Source: Gautieria morchelliformis
Taxonomy: Eukaryota > Basidiomycota > Agaricomycetes > Gomphales > Gomphaceae
Length of the DNA stretch: 64,000 nucleotides
Assembly: GCA_015179125.1 (NCBI GenBank)
Contig: WHVA01000236.1
Coordinates: 62,001 to 126,000 of the forward strand
Direction: 5' to 3'
In this document: in pieces, positions 1 through 11,431 of the stretch
Layout: each line of letters begins with the position of its first letter
Numbering within the stretch: the stretch's first letter is position 1
Program-made: the position numbers and the translations under genes
Notes under the pieces: generated by a model
The model's database searches: none
What the model was told of the DNA's origin: nothing
What the model saw: only the letters and a program-made list of their open reading frames with translations

Positions 1-475
1 TGGGTGCGAAGCTCGATCGTTGCCGCCATCTAGGTTCGGCACAAGCCCCATCTCCGACTCAAAGTTCACGCTCCGCGAGCACCTTCCGGAGAAGGGGCTT
101 GTACCAAGATGCCGCGCTAGGGGGGCCGTCTCCCGCCGCCTCTACCACCAGCCACACGCTCTCTACGGCTTCACTCATTATAACAATCTACTAGACCATA
201 TGTCTCTTGAGCTCCCTAGCTAGTTAGAAATGCTTAATCACCGAGTAACTGTCTTATATCCCATTGGGAATAGTGGGGGTGGGCACAATTGTGCTATCTC
301 ACTTGTCAACGCGTTACAGACGGCCCTTCGCTGATTTTTAAGGACATCTATAGTTGGGAATGTAGGCCAGATATCCTAAATATTTTTAGCAGCAAATGGG
401 ACAGCTCAATTGCTATGATAGTAGTGGTATGAATAAATTGAGTCATTGACAGGCACGGTTTCAAACCTTCGGGCA
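1..475 (+). repeat. Left arm of an inverted-repeat-bounded element
   Basis: This stretch reappears in reverse complement at 4663-5092. Shared blocks include the 'aaggggcttgtaccaagatg' box, the 'gagctccctagctagttaga' box and 'gtttcaaaccttcgggca' at the inner edge. The copies differ at scattered bases and small indels, so they are related but not recent. The left edge of the window cuts it, so the true terminus cannot be seen. No protein is encoded convincingly. Confidence 0.8.
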
Positions 476-1974
476 AGAAGGAGAGAAGAGAAACAATAAT
501 AGCTCAGAATATGAGACTCCCAGATGACTGATGAGAGAGCATATGATCCCAAGCCTGTCCTCTAGAACATCTTTGCATGATAACAGCAGGATATCTCCCC
601 AGCATACGTCGATGTCCATTTCAAACGCGAGCGTGCTTAAAGTCATGTGACGTAACGAACTGTCGACACCGTCGTCTGGAAAGGTGTCCGGTGCTGCGCC
701 CACCGGTCACCGAGCAGCAAAGTAATTTATGGGATCATTTTAAAACATACTACAGGTCATTGCGATAATTTTTTTAAAATTATTCTTGAGTGACTGGGTC
801 AACTACGTGCCTCACAAGCCATTTGTCACTCGTCCCAGAAGGCACATACATCACGACATAATTAAAATGATTCTTAGCTACTCACACAGGACAAGTTGTC
901 AGAATACATCTCTGTTATGATAATCTAAAGAAACCTTGACGCGAGAGGCGTTGTGGCCGACGCAGCACCGTGAGGAGACGGTCCCCCTAGCGCAGCATCT
1001 TGGTACAAGCCTCTCCTCTGGAGATGAAGTCGGAGCTTCAAGGCTTGCGCCGAACCTAGCCACCATCGATGATCGCCGTCCAAACCTAGATTTATATGTA
1101 CTTTATCTATCGAAATATGTACTTTATCTATCCAAATATGTACTGTATCCACCGGGTACCCAAATACTAATACATAATTTTTTTTTTTCCTTTCCTCCAC
1201 CACACCCAGTCTCCAATGTGTCACATTGTCCTAGATAGAACTGATGACTTTTGTGTGGACGGTGACGACGAGGGAGCCTACGGAGACTATGACGATGATG
1301 CCTGTGAATACGCCGAGCAACTGGGTTTGTGGCGCCTGGGATGGCAATGGGGGTGAGCGGGGCGGAGTGGGGCGGATGGATGGCGGACTCACGTTTACAC
1401 TGAGCGTGATGCGGAGGATGAGGCACAGCAGGAGGGGGCCCCACAGGTCCTAGTCCCTAGCGGGAGAATAAGGCATAAGAATAAGCCGTTGCAAGGAGGG
1501 GGCGGGGAGGAGAACATACGCACCTGAGGGCCTCACGCGTGCTCCCTGTGCGATGCGGATACAGAGCCCCTGCTTGAGCTTGAAGTATACGGACAGGAGA
1601 TCGCGAGCCTGCGTGGGGAGATCAGTGGTCAATGGTTAGTGCACAGCGGGGGCAGGGGTGGGGAGACTCGCGATGGTGGCTCCGACAGGCTCGTCGAGCG
1701 TGTCGGCGCCGGCATAGGTGTGGTGGGCAAGCGTGAGTGTGAAGGTGCGGGACGTACCGCATCTCGACGCACACGCTGCCGACGGTGCTGCCCGTGCTCT
1801 TCCCCCCGAGTCGCCGCCGCTCCCGATGTTCCTTGGGAGCTCTGAGCGGGGACACCGCGCCACTGCGCTGCCACCGCCGCTGCCACCCAGAGGCGCGAGC
1901 TGCTCTGCCGTGGCGCTCTTCCCCTTGCCAATCTGCGATGACTTGGACATGTCGTCCAGCGGGAACGTCTGGCC
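476..1974. other. Insert in the left arm; possible remains of an acidic ORF
   Basis: The right-hand arm runs straight from its 'cttcgggca' box into its GC-rich box. On the left the same two boxes lie 1.5 kb apart, so this stretch is best read as a later insertion. It contains a further short copy of the arm end (925-1075). On the plus strand about 1215-1620 a frame reads as an acidic segment (DDFCVDGDDEGAYGDYDDD) followed by a coiled-coil-like stretch (ELEVYGQEIASLRGEI), broken by stops. That may be a dead gene fragment of unknown family. The 1650-1970 part is GC-rich with overlapping short ORFs on both strands and no recognisable protein. Confidence 0.4.
925..1075 (-). repeat. Third, short copy of the arm end
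   Basis: Positions 940-1060 match the reverse complement of about 1-135, including 'gcatcttggtacaagcc' and 'gccgaacctag'. With 1-135 it forms an inverted pair about 1 kb across, so the 1-1075 stretch could itself be a small non-autonomous element with inverted ends. No target duplication could be checked because position 1 is the window edge. Confidence 0.65.
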
Positions 1975-2115
1975 ACAAGCCTGGGCTTTAGCCCGACCGA
2001 GCCCAAGCCCGGCCCAAGCCCTGGTCCAGGGCAGGGCTTCAATTTTGAGGAGCCCGAGCCCTCAAACCCAGTGAGAATTGCCCAGGGATACATCGGGATC
2101 TGTAGGTAAATATTG
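1975..2115 (+). repeat. GC-rich terminal box, inverted copy at 4562-4650
   Basis: The repeated 'agcccggcccaagccc' type sequence is followed by 'cagtgagaattgcccaggga' and 'cgggatctg'. The reverse complement of 4562-4650 shows the same order of boxes. On the right this box directly adjoins the larger arm (4663-5092), so both belong to one repeat end. Such runs of GAGCCCGGCCC occur at the ends of many basidiomycete repeats, but the family here is not identified. Confidence 0.7.
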
Positions 2116-3500
2116 GAACGATCCGATTCACCGCTGCAGTCTGCTGTATCCCGTAAAACGAGAGTCTGACCGATTGTAAATCGGAATACTACAGAACACT
2201 TCTGAATATATCAGTTATATTTCGGGACACAGTGAAAACGAGATAAGCCAGAAAAGGCTATTATAGCCTGAGCCCCATCGGTACTGTTCGGTAACCACTG
2301 GTCATTTTCGGTAGATCTCGACATACAACAGTATTTCTCAGAGCAAACCCACTTGACCAGATATATACCCTATCCACCCGACGGTTCCCTGCACAACCTG
2401 ACATCAACCGATAGTCCCCACCCTCACTCACCACACTCACCCTCCTTACGCCACTCCCTGAGGGCAGGGGGGCATTGGGGGATGCCCGCTGCGGCGGGGC
2501 TACAGCGTGAATGGGGTGTGATGGGTATTCTCTCTCCATGGTGGCCTGTCAGCGGCGGGGCTATGCCGATGGGGGAGGGGAGGAGCTGGATGATATGGAG
2601 GATGGGGAGGCAGTCGCAAAGCGGGCGGCGATGCATGCAGGTTCAGCACGAGTGGCAGGCGGCGGAAAAGTGTTGTGAAGTCACGGCGGTTTGCAGGATG
2701 CGACGCAAAGCCGAGAGGCAGGAGCAGGATGGGGGACCCTGAATGGTGCAGCATCGGCAGCGACGGGCCTGCACGCAGATGGGCATGGGCACGGGCATAC
2801 ACATCCAGCGGCCGCCCGTGGTACTGGTAGTGTGGGTACAGGTGCGAGGACGAGGGGTTGCACTGGACAAAAGAAAAAGAAAACATTAGACGCACATATA
2901 TGCTCGACTTGACAAAGAGCGAAGGACTGACTGAGGCTCAGGTAACACTGCTCACCCTGGGATACAACATCATTATGTTGTGCTAGATCTTTCCTGATTG
3001 CGAGTGATAGTTTGTATTATCATGAAAACTGTACACACCCTTACCCAGCGGAGCACCGGGTATGAGAGACGAGCGTTGCGACTGCGAGGCAAAGTGAGAT
3101 AATTGGACGATATCAAGCAAGCTGTTTGGTGTGAAAGAATCGCGGAACGATTCAATGATGTGGGTTTGCCTCCTGTGAAGATGACGGTATGACATCATGG
3201 TAGGAGGAAAGGTTAGTCGCGGCTTGTCACACTCATTATGTCACAGCATGTGATCTAACGCACACAGTAGACAGCAGCTTGTGGAGATGGACTCGGTTTA
3301 CAGTAGTGAGTGAAAAGGAGATTGAATTACCGTGTTGTAGACTCCATGCATGCTGGTCAAGATACCCATGCTTACTTTTCAAGTTGACAATTGCTTTCCG
3401 ATGCACAGGGAGCCAGGGATGCCAGCTCATGTTCACGCCCCCTCAGTGATTTGTATCCTTGTGTGCTAGGGTGTAACGTCGTGGATAGCACTGGAGGTCA
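2116..3500. other. Interior of the inverted-repeat element, no clear gene
   Basis: The 2350-2880 part is GC-rich with several short overlapping ORFs (up to 131 aa) rich in Pro, His and Arg; none resembles a known family. From about 2960 to 3500 minus-strand ORFs of 60-70 residues lie downstream of the RAD6-like fragment. They could be decayed 3' exons or unrelated sequence; nothing in them was recognised. Confidence 0.4.
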
Positions 3501-3559
3501 AAACCAGAGCTAGGCGCACGACGCATGGTCTCTGGGAGTGGGTGTTCCTTGAGAGAGAT

Positions 3560-3910
3560 GCAAGAGCAATGCAAGTCAGGACTACAGCATTATGCTCAGC
3601 CTATGAGAAGACATAACGAAGAAGAAAATTAGTATAGCCTACACGAAAGTCCAACCTCGTATACACGTACAAGCATAAGTGTGCAAGATGCGACATCATA
3701 GGTGGGGGTTCCACCTGTTTTGGAGAATGTCGAGGGAGTGGAGAATGTCGAGCCAGAGTTCACCATTGGCGTAGTATACATTTGGATGAAACAATCGCGA
3801 GGCGGCTTATTTGGATACGATTCGTCAAAGTTGAGGAGCAGCTTGAAAGTGCCATCCTCAAATGGAGTCTCCGCCACGCAGCATGTGAGTAGCACGAAAG
3901 AACAAGGCAA
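3560..3910 (-). pseudogene. RAD6/UBC2-type ubiquitin-conjugating enzyme fragment
   Basis: Intact RAD6/UBC2 is an E2 of about 150-170 residues that passes ubiquitin to histone H2B and PCNA in the nucleus. Reading down from about 3886, the minus strand gives ETPFEDGTFKLLLNFDESYP followed by NKPP, the E2 core beta-sheet segment. It then gives FHPNVYYANGELWLDIL in the next frame, and PTYDVAS back in the first frame. The active-site cysteine expected in GELCLDIL is tryptophan (tgg for tgc). An 18-bp duplication repeats the LDIL segment (LDILHSLDILQNRW), and the residues between NKPP and FHPN are partly deleted. The N-terminal helix and C-terminal helices are not found intact. The preceding 'ag' before ETPF looks like a splice acceptor, so this copy probably came from genomic DNA rather than a retrocopy. 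It lies inside the inverted-repeat element. Confidence 0.82.
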
Positions 3911-4561
3911 AAACAGTATACTTCATGTAGTGGGATACGTACATGGCTGTCCGGAGGCTGGCCTCCCGTTCCCGTATCCCTGAGATCATCCTTGTACTTG
4001 TGTGTGTCGATCTAAAGACAACACACAGGCACTAGTTAGACCGTGAATATATAGATGAATCACCCTACATACACCAAAGCCCGGAGGCCAGCCGAGTCTC
4101 GTATCGTTGATTTCAGGGTCCTCGATGTATGGGACGAGATTGGCAGAACTAGACCCATTACCTTGCAGTTGCGCTCAACTACGCCATGGCCAACGTCATG
4201 CTCACCCTCGCCATGTGATGTGGGGGCCCTGTGGATACACTGCTGTTTTCTGGGATGTGTTTGGGATGTGCCCATGCCAACTTGCGAAATTTTGTGTGCT
4301 TGTACCAAGTAGACAGCCCGATGTATTTGCCACCATGGTGGTGCTCTTCGCATGTGCACTTCCTTCGAGTCGGATCCCCAGACATCTGAATACATGGCTG
4401 AAAATTCTGAGCTGCTCAATGTTAAATTTGTCAAAGTCAGATCAGCTGCACAAAAGAAAATCTACAAGTACTCCGAGTCGGCATAGAGGACGGAGTCAAA
4501 TTTAGTTATGGCATCATCGGTTCATCCCGAAATACCCCACTCCCTCCCTAAAATACTTTAG
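3911..4561. other. No recognised gene
   Basis: Upstream of the RAD6-like fragment on the minus strand there are open stretches (for example 4060-4434) but no recognisable E2 N-terminus. I see nothing else that can be supported here. Confidence 0.4.
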
Positions 4562-5092
4562 TTACCCGGCAGATCCCAAAGGATCCCTGGTCGATTCTCA
4601 CTGGCCCTCAAAAGCCGAGCCCTGACCCAGGCTTTCGAGCCCGGCCCGGCCTGGGAAAACACTGCCCGAAGGTTTGAAACCTTGCCGGTCAATTTATTCG
4701 TACCATTACTATCATAGCGATCGAGCTGTTCCATTTGCTGCTAAAAATATTTAGGATATTTGGCATTCCAACTATAGAAGTCCTTAAAAATCAACGAGCG
4801 GCCGTCTGTTACGCGTTGACAAGTGAGAGAGCACAATTGTGCCCACCCCCACTATTCCCAATGGGATATAAGACAGCTGCTCAGTGATCAAGCAATTCTA
4901 ACTAGCTAGGGAGCTCAAGAGACATATGGTCTAGTAAATTGTTATAATGAGTGCAGCGGTAGAGAGTGTGTGGCTGGTGGTAGAGGCAGCGGGAGACGGC
5001 CCTGTTTCACGGCATCTTGGTACAAGCTCCTTCTCCCTAAGGTGCTTGCGGAGCGTGAACTTTGCGTCACTGATGGGGCTTGTGCCGAACCT
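4562..5092 (-). repeat. Right arm of the inverted-repeat element
   Basis: 4663-5092 is the reverse complement of about 20-475. 4562-4650 is the reverse complement of about 1975-2115. The two parts are contiguous here, so this is the uninterrupted version of the repeat end (about 530 bp). Homology stops at 'gccgaacct' near 5092, where the minisatellite begins. Confidence 0.8.
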
Positions 5093-5099
5093 CACGGCA

Positions 5100-5480
5100 A
5101 CTGTCCGCAGACCCTAAGTACAGCTCACGTGCACGTTCCGTTGGCTGCATGTACGGTGCACAGGATCTGTATTCCCTCTCCACGTACAGTTCATGTCCAC
5201 TGTCCATCGGCACCACGCATTGTAGACAGGAGCCGTCCGCAGTCTGCACATATGGTTGATGTGCACCATCCCGCTGTATGCACGTATGGTGCACAGGAAA
5301 TGTACGCCACCTGCACATATGGTTCATGTGCACCATCCGCCATATGCAGGTACGGTTCCTGTGAACCATATGCCCTCCCCACATACAGTTCATGTGCACC
5401 ATCTGCCGTATGCACGTACTGTGCACAGGAACCATACGCCACCTCAGTACAGTCCCAATGCACTGTCCGCCACCATCCAG
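5100..5480. repeat. Minisatellite array A (GTACGGTTCATGTGCACC core)
   Basis: Degenerate units of roughly 25-35 bp alternate 'tacggttcatgtgcaccat' and 'cgtactgtgcacaggaacc' type cores with GC-rich linkers. The core is partly palindromic around GTGCAC. ORFs of 174-278 aa run through it on both strands only because the units lack stops; they are Cys/His/Thr-rich repeats of the unit, not genes. The array reads in the opposite sense to array B. Confidence 0.75.
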
Positions 5481-6329
5481 TATGGTCCCAATATGGCTCA
5501 CCCGCACCCACGACAACCCCCACCACGGTGCGGACAGCCGCTTCTGCTTCACCAGCGGCAACTCCTCGTCCTGCCATGCCTTCCCCTCCAACCCGCTCTA
5601 GCTCCGGGTATGCTTCTGCCTGCCTCCACTGCTGCTGCCACACCCGTCAGTCACATGCCACACACACGCAGGCTGCACCTACGCACCTCGCCACGCTCCT
5701 GTCCATCCGCAACCTGCTGTCCCCATCTCTATCCCTGTCGATCAAGTATGGCCATCCTGCCACCACCAGTGCGCAAGCGACTCCACATACATACGTCAGC
5801 CCATGAACACACACTATACACACTGAACAGTGCACCTTGACGTCGTGGTGATGCCTGCATCCGCGCCCGCCAAACAGGTTTCTTCCAGGGGTTCCACCAT
5901 CTCAACAGGATGTAATATTTTTGTTTTGATGGGTGATATAGTAACTGAAATGCCTGGCATGCCCGAAGGGCAAGACAAGTCATCAGATTGCACAGAACAA
6001 TAGGAAATTATTGCATCGAGTATGGTGTCTCTGGGGCAAGACAAACAAGCGATGCGAGTGACGGAGCATATCACGTGACTGCTGCAAGTGGCAACATCTC
6101 AGACTCAGAGACACATGGTGTCACATGACATATTTGTGACACACGTCCCTCTTCTTCTTCTCACACCACGACGCGGTTCTAATGTTGACCACCACTCTCA
6201 CAGCCTTCCTCGCTTTGATGGCGCAATGACCTGAAACCTCAAATGCTGAGTTCTCACCCCAGCAGGGGTCCTTACTACTTAAGCTCACTATGGGCAAAAC
6301 TCAAAGGATAATGTGAAACCAGCATGTAG
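5481..6329. other. No gene seen
   Basis: 5480-5830 is Pro/Thr/Ser-coding low-complexity sequence continuing from the minisatellite ORFs. 5830-6330 shows no convincing ORF, intron-exon pattern or repeat. Confidence 0.4.
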
Positions 6330-6575
6330 GTACAGGGTCCCCTCACCGTTCATTAGGATGTAGGTATTGCCTCGCAGCGCCATGGGCCGCCACGTAGGTG
6401 CGATGTTGCAGCACTGTTCTTCAGCAGGGAGGTAGGGTGTCTATGCATGGTTCGTCAGGATGTAGGTACAGTGTCACAGCACTGCAGGTCACCACATAGG
6501 TACGGTGCCTACGCATGGTTTGTCAGCACGTAGGTATGGTGTAGCAGCACTGTAGGCCTCCACGGTGCTGTGCAT
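6330..6575. repeat. Degenerate tandem repeat of about 66-95 bp
   Basis: The phrase 'catggttcgtcaggatgtaggta' (6448) recurs with changes near 6345 and 6514, each followed by a 'gcagcactg' box and a 'ccacataggtacggtgcc' type box. About three diverged units are visible, directly upstream of array B. Confidence 0.6.
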
Positions 6576-6577
6576 GG

Positions 6578-7200
6578 GCATCATACTAGGAGGCGGTGGA
6601 TGGTTCCTGTGTGCCATGAGCCAAGAGGCAACGGACAGTTCCTGTGCACCCTAAGTGGACATGGCGTACCACCGTGAGCAGTGAGGCAGTGCATGGTGCA
6701 TGTGCACCATAGCCATGGGCTGGGAGCCGACGGACGGTTCCCATGAACTGTACAGACAGCGGACAGTGGGCATGAACCATACCTGCAGAGGGTGGACGGT
6801 GCACATGAACCGTACATGTGGAGGGCATACGGTTCCTGTGCACCGCACGTGGAGATGGCAGATGGTGGACATGAACCGTACCTGCAGAGGGGGACAGTGC
6901 ATGCGCACTGTAGGTGGAGCCGACAGATGGTGCACGTGCACCGTACGTGCAGAGGGTAGACCATTCATGTGCGCCATCCGTGGGGAGGGTGTACAGTGGG
7001 CATGAACCGTACGTGGAGCGGACGGACGGTGCACGGGAACCGTATGTGGAGAGGGCATATGGTTCCTGTGCACCATACTTGGAGTAGGCCTACGGTGTGT
7101 AATATACACCTGGCTACATGTGTATTTACGATGGGCTGCACATGTATTTTACAACGGGCAGTAAACATTTGATACTGCGAGTGTCTGGTGGCTATCTGAC
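6578..7200. repeat. Minisatellite array B with conserved tail
   Basis: About 17 units of 25-35 bp such as 'ggtgcacatgaaccgtac' plus linkers of the 'tggagagggcata' type run to about 7090. The array is the inverse of array A. It is followed by a tail at 7125-7190 ('cacatgtattttacaacggg' then 'cagtaaacatttgata') that resembles the tail after array C (51955-52050). The long ORFs across it (up to 152 aa) are unit repeats, not genes. Confidence 0.75.
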
Positions 7201-7611
7201 ACTCACTAGACCAGTATCTCAGGCACATGCACATCCACGTGCATGCAGTTTGTTTCCCAAGACCCCCCCTGCATGTTCCTCAAGATACAATTCTCAAATC
7301 TGCACACAGTTTACTGACTCCCAGCAGCAAGCATGAACAATACTTTAACAAAGCACAGTAGTAATAAATTACAAACACAGTCAAATGCAAATTGGTACAG
7401 AATATATATGTATCTACAGGTTTTTGACCGTAAGGGTTGGCCAGCCACATCTTCTATGGTGACCAATTTCCAACACTGCAATAGATTAAAAAGGTAGGTT
7501 GATGTAAGTTGCTGCATGTCTGATAGGGAGTTTGTATTGGTTGTGGCTATGATGCATTAGCTTGGGTTCTGTCATTAAGCCTCTGCCATTCTTCCAGATC
7601 CTACCGAACCA
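7201..7611. other. No gene seen
   Basis: This is the AT-rich 3' flank of the minus-strand gene at 7612. Its transcript end may lie here, but no signal could be supported. Confidence 0.35.
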
Positions 7612-9397
7612 TTAACCAGTGCCCGAAGGAGATGCTAACTGCTCACTGGGGACACTTGGCCCAGCCACTTCTATATCTCCAGGACCTCCAGTCGCCCGAG
7701 GAAACTCATCCAACTCTATCCCAGCTGAGCCAGCCTCTTCAGGTGACTGCTGGTCTTCCTGATCAGCTATGTTGTCCTCCATGGTGTCAGTGCCAAGTAC
7801 CTGGCTCAAGCATGGGTTCCCAAATTCAGCCACTATAACATTGTGAACACTTTGCCTGGCTGCATGGAAGCTGGTGAATGAAAGAGAGGGTAATGAGGGG
7901 CTGTTAAGTTGACTGTGTTGCTCTTTGAGAGTTAGGTGGAAGCGGCAGATAATAATTATTGACAAGCTGTATGTGCACTGTTAGTACAATCATGTCTTTC
8001 TTCTTAACATGACGAGAAGATACCTGTTCTGAAGCCAGGCCAAGATGGCGCAAATGCTTAGCTTTATACCATAAAGCAGCTGAAGTTATCCATTTTTATG
8101 TCATAAGCAATGTCTTACATACCCTCAATACCTGAAATGTAACAGAAGACAGAGTAAGCTCAAAGCTCAACAGGTTTATAAGTAACAAGACCTTATATAT
8201 GATAACATCAGCCAAAGTAATGGTAAGCACGAATCTGAATATGAATCAACATATGCAATATCATAGGAATAATAATCCATACCCATATCTGGCAAAGCCT
8301 TACCTGTATATTAGTGATATGTCCACAGATATATGCTGTATGCTGACCTTGGTAAATCACTAGACTAATGAGAGATTTCTTATCCCATTTCTCACCTTTC
8401 CACCAAAGCCTCAGGGTTTGAATTGAGCTCAGAATGGTCACTATCACAACTCCAGTGTCAAAAAGGATTACACTAACATTACTGAGGGTATCCACTGTCA
8501 AAGGTATTCAGAGACAAATTGGGCAAATATAGACCTCTAGATCTTACGCCTGAAGAATTTATTAGTATAAATCTGACCAGAAAGTCCTAGTCAGTACTTA
8601 CAAAATCAATGTATTAAATTGTGAACTAGTAACATTGCAGTTGTATAAACCAGACTGATACTATATCCAGTGAAATGAGCTTATGTTATTTATACAAAGT
8701 CTGCATAGCAACATACCACTTGAATGATAATAGAACTAAGAAGAAGTAGCCCAAGAACATGCAACACTCTTTGATTCTGAAGGGAAATAGCATAGGTGCG
8801 AGCTAGCAGAAGGCCTAGGTAATAAAATGTGTTGAACCTTCTGCCTGAGAAATATATGGGTATAATCACTCACCCTGTACACCAATCAGAGAAGGCAATC
8901 CTAAAGCAGTAGCTAGGTGAATTATAGTATTACATTTCCTTTGAATATATGAGTCTCTAGGTTGCTTCTTCATAAATAATGCAAGTCATACTAGATACCT
9001 CATTCCAATCAGTAGGGTTGTTACACATGAGAACCATAGACATAATACACCTCAAGGGATACGTTAGAGAAATTACCATATATGGCAACTAGAAACGCAA
9101 CGATGGGCAGGTAACGAGCGAATAAATAGAGAATGGTGCCAATTTTGACGGTCTTGCACCAAATGTGCTTGATCTCAGATGGCAATGTGAGAAGAGTGTC
9201 GAAGACGAGCAGTGCTGTATAACAAGCCATGGAAATCGTGGAATTAGATAGGGATCATGTACGCATACCAAGGACTGCGAAGTGGACAGAGTTGATCGCA
9301 ATGCTAGTTCAGGTAAGTTCTTTTGCATCTCACTAGGAGTAAGTACGTACTTGTCTGATAGCACTTGGATAACAGCCGAGGGGTCCGCCTGAGACAT
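7612..9397 (-). CDS. DUF6533-family multipass membrane protein
   Basis: This is a multi-exon gene. Exon 1 is 9397-9351 (ATG at 9397, donor GTACGT), exon 2 is 9303-9269, exon 3 is 9214-9077, and a later exon is 8814-8717. One more exon probably lies between the last two (near 8870-8920); two or three exons fall in 8490-8200, and the last exon ends at the stop at 7612. Exons 2-3 give AVLALLVFDTLLTLPSEIKH then IWCKTVKIGTILYLFARYLP, the signature DUF6533 helix pair of Agaricomycetes. Further hydrophobic segments follow (LGLLLARTYAISLQNQRVLH; NVSVILFDTGVVIVTILSSI). The last exon gives SRFHLTL-like residues and an acidic, Pro/Ser-rich cytoplasmic tail (DEFPRATGGPGDIEVAGPSV). The architecture of about six or seven helices plus tail fits the family, whose function is unknown. 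The first three exons splice in frame, so the gene looks intact; exact inner exon borders after 9077 are less certain. Confidence 0.82.
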
Positions 9398-10700
9398 GAT
9401 TTAAGAAAGGAAAATTGGAATGCAGATGAGGGACTGGGTTTTGCGTAGCGATATAGGGTTGGAGTAATAGATCGCGCAAGGTGTATATATAAGATTCTGG
9501 CTATGGAAGTCAACAGATATGCACAGCACCCTACATCAGTGCCAAATCATGGCACAATTTGCAAGGTGGGTGGTCTGATGAACGAACATTCTAAAAAAAA
9601 TTAACCTTAGCAAAGATGAGAACACGAGGAAGCGAGAGGACATGAGAGCTCTAGGCTGTCCAGCTCAATTCCCAGAGTTTTCACCTCACTGTAATTCTAT
9701 AGCGACGCTGGATAATCTCAGGAGAGGTATCAGTTCATGCCAACGTTGTTCGATATGGCGACACGAGTCAATTCTCATTTTGGCGGCATGTCCTGTACGA
9801 CATGGGAAGATGTCGTAAGAAGGATCATCGAATTTCGACATGGGGCACGACGGCATGGTAACGGCGATATTGTGCATTCGATGTATCGGCTGTGACGGTG
9901 ATGTAGAGCTGAGACCGGTGGCTCAAGAAAGTCCAGGCAGCTACTGAGGTGATCTGCGACGTGGCTGCAGTTTTGTTTAGTATGATATTATTAGAATAGG
10001 GACAGTGCGACCTAGCGAGAATTCTGGCATGTTTTTACAGTCATTCGATAATTCAGATTGGAAATATTTGTAGCTGTCGTGATCGAATCATGTCAGCTCC
10101 CTTGGAACACTGGTAACAAGCTAACATACATTATCCGGATACACAACACATTCACATCGAATTTCATAATAAACACTTAACGACCGGATACTTACTGATA
10201 ATTCTGAGCGAAGAGAGGTTTCGTCGTGCGCGGTCACATCAGGAACCCACCAAATAAAGACAAGCATTTGGCTATGCTACCTGCGAGCGAAGCTGCGGGT
10301 CGCTGCGTCCAACAGAGCGCCGCTGAGCAGACCACAACCTTCGCACCTACCGCAGACAGCCGTCTCTGAAGATTGGGATTCTGCTGGTAGGGAAGAGGGT
10401 TAATAGGGGAGACGGGTGTAGCGGTTTCGAGCCGACGAAAGCTCTCATCAGGGGGCTACCGCTACCCCTACCGCGGTCCGCTCGCCCTTCCAGACCTGTT
10501 TAGGAGTCGCTGCTTCTGAGCCTTGACTAGTGGGAGTGAACGGTGCCTATCGCCATCCGAACAGAGGCCACTACGGCACTCGGAAGTGTACGGTTGGTGG
10601 TGCGTTTAGTCAGAGGACGGGAGCTCCTCAGCTCAAGCTGACTAAAGCATGAGCTGCGTCCGGTACTATTTCCATCCGGGTACAGGTATTTTCTCCATGC
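9398..10700. other. Intergenic, no gene supported
   Basis: Only short ORFs occur. A GC-rich patch at 10410-10470 can fold through 'gtagcggt' and 'accgctac' but is not a tRNA. 9400-9600 upstream of the DUF6533 start is the likely promoter; 'gtgtatatataaga' at 9480-9493 is TATA-like, about 90 bp upstream on the transcribed side. Confidence 0.35.
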
Positions 10701-10709
10701 AGCAAGACG

Positions 10710-11011
10710 ATGTTGGATGCTCAACCGCCGCCCGACCCGACTCAAGATGACACGGACACGGACACGGAAACGGACAACCTGACTTCGTCGTCTTTACAAG
10801 GTACGCACATGTCTTTGTGCCCACACCATCCACTCCCTCATTTTTCACGGCATTACCACACGTTTTACCCGTCTACTCCAAACGTCAGTTCGCCTCCCGT
10901 GACATGCATCAGGAAAAACGGGGGATATTATGGAATGGTATGTACCCCAAGCTCATTTGGGTCCTACATCAGCAAAATGGTCGAGATATTGCAAAGTCAT
11001 ATATAGAGTAA
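10710..11011 (+). CDS. Hypothetical short two-exon ORF, possibly a truncated gene
   Basis: An ATG at 10710 opens an acidic, Thr/Asp-repeat N-terminus (PPPDPTQDDTDTDTETDN) up to a good donor ('aag|gtacgc', about 10800). An acceptor 'cgtcag' near 10887 leads to an open exon (FASRDMHQEKRGILWNGMYP) that ends at 11011, just before the 93-bp tandem repeat. No family was recognised. It could be the start of a gene cut off by the repeat block, or chance. Confidence 0.25.
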
Positions 11012-11092
11012 ATTGCTATAGCACATAGCCAAATATGCACAAGTCTGGTATGCACTCTTGTATATAAAAGGATGAGTCGGGTGCATTTATAT

Positions 11093-11310
11093 ATATCTAG
11101 CACGTACCTCAGTGTGATCCACCTTGCAGAATCTGTTAAGGCTGTGCAAAGTGCAACAGGTTGTCGAAAGTTGCAGCACTTGCGAATATCTAGCAAGTAC
11201 CTCAGTGTGATCCACCTTGCAGAATCTGTTGAGGCTGTGCAAAGTGCAACAGGTTGTCAAAAGTTGCAGCACTTGCGAATATCTAGCACGTACCTCAGTG
11301 TGATTCACCT
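11093..11310. repeat. 93-bp tandem repeat, about 2.3 copies
   Basis: Copies start at 11101, 11194 and 11287 ('cacgtacctcagtgtgatcc', 'caagtacctcagtgtgatcc', 'cacgtacctcagtgtgattc'). The period is exactly 93 bp both times with only a few changes. The period is a multiple of three and both strands stay open through it (73 aa minus, 108 aa plus), but no known protein repeat is recognised. Confidence 0.9.
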
Positions 11311-11431
11311 AGTGCAGGATGAATTTCTTAATAGCTATTATAATAGCTCTGTAGTTGCAGTGATAATGGTAAAGATTGTTATGAATCAAATTATTTAATA
11401 TTCTAAGGCATTTGACTAAAAACATTTTGAT

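Noticed and set aside
4970-5840. 278- and 194-codon plus-strand ORFs
   Set aside because: They run through minisatellite array A and low-complexity sequence, and both strands are open.
10410-10470. Possible tRNA-like fold with a 'ggtttcgagcc' T-loop-like motif
   Set aside because: No acceptor stem, D-arm or anticodon arm at tRNA spacing; only an 8-bp palindromic pair.
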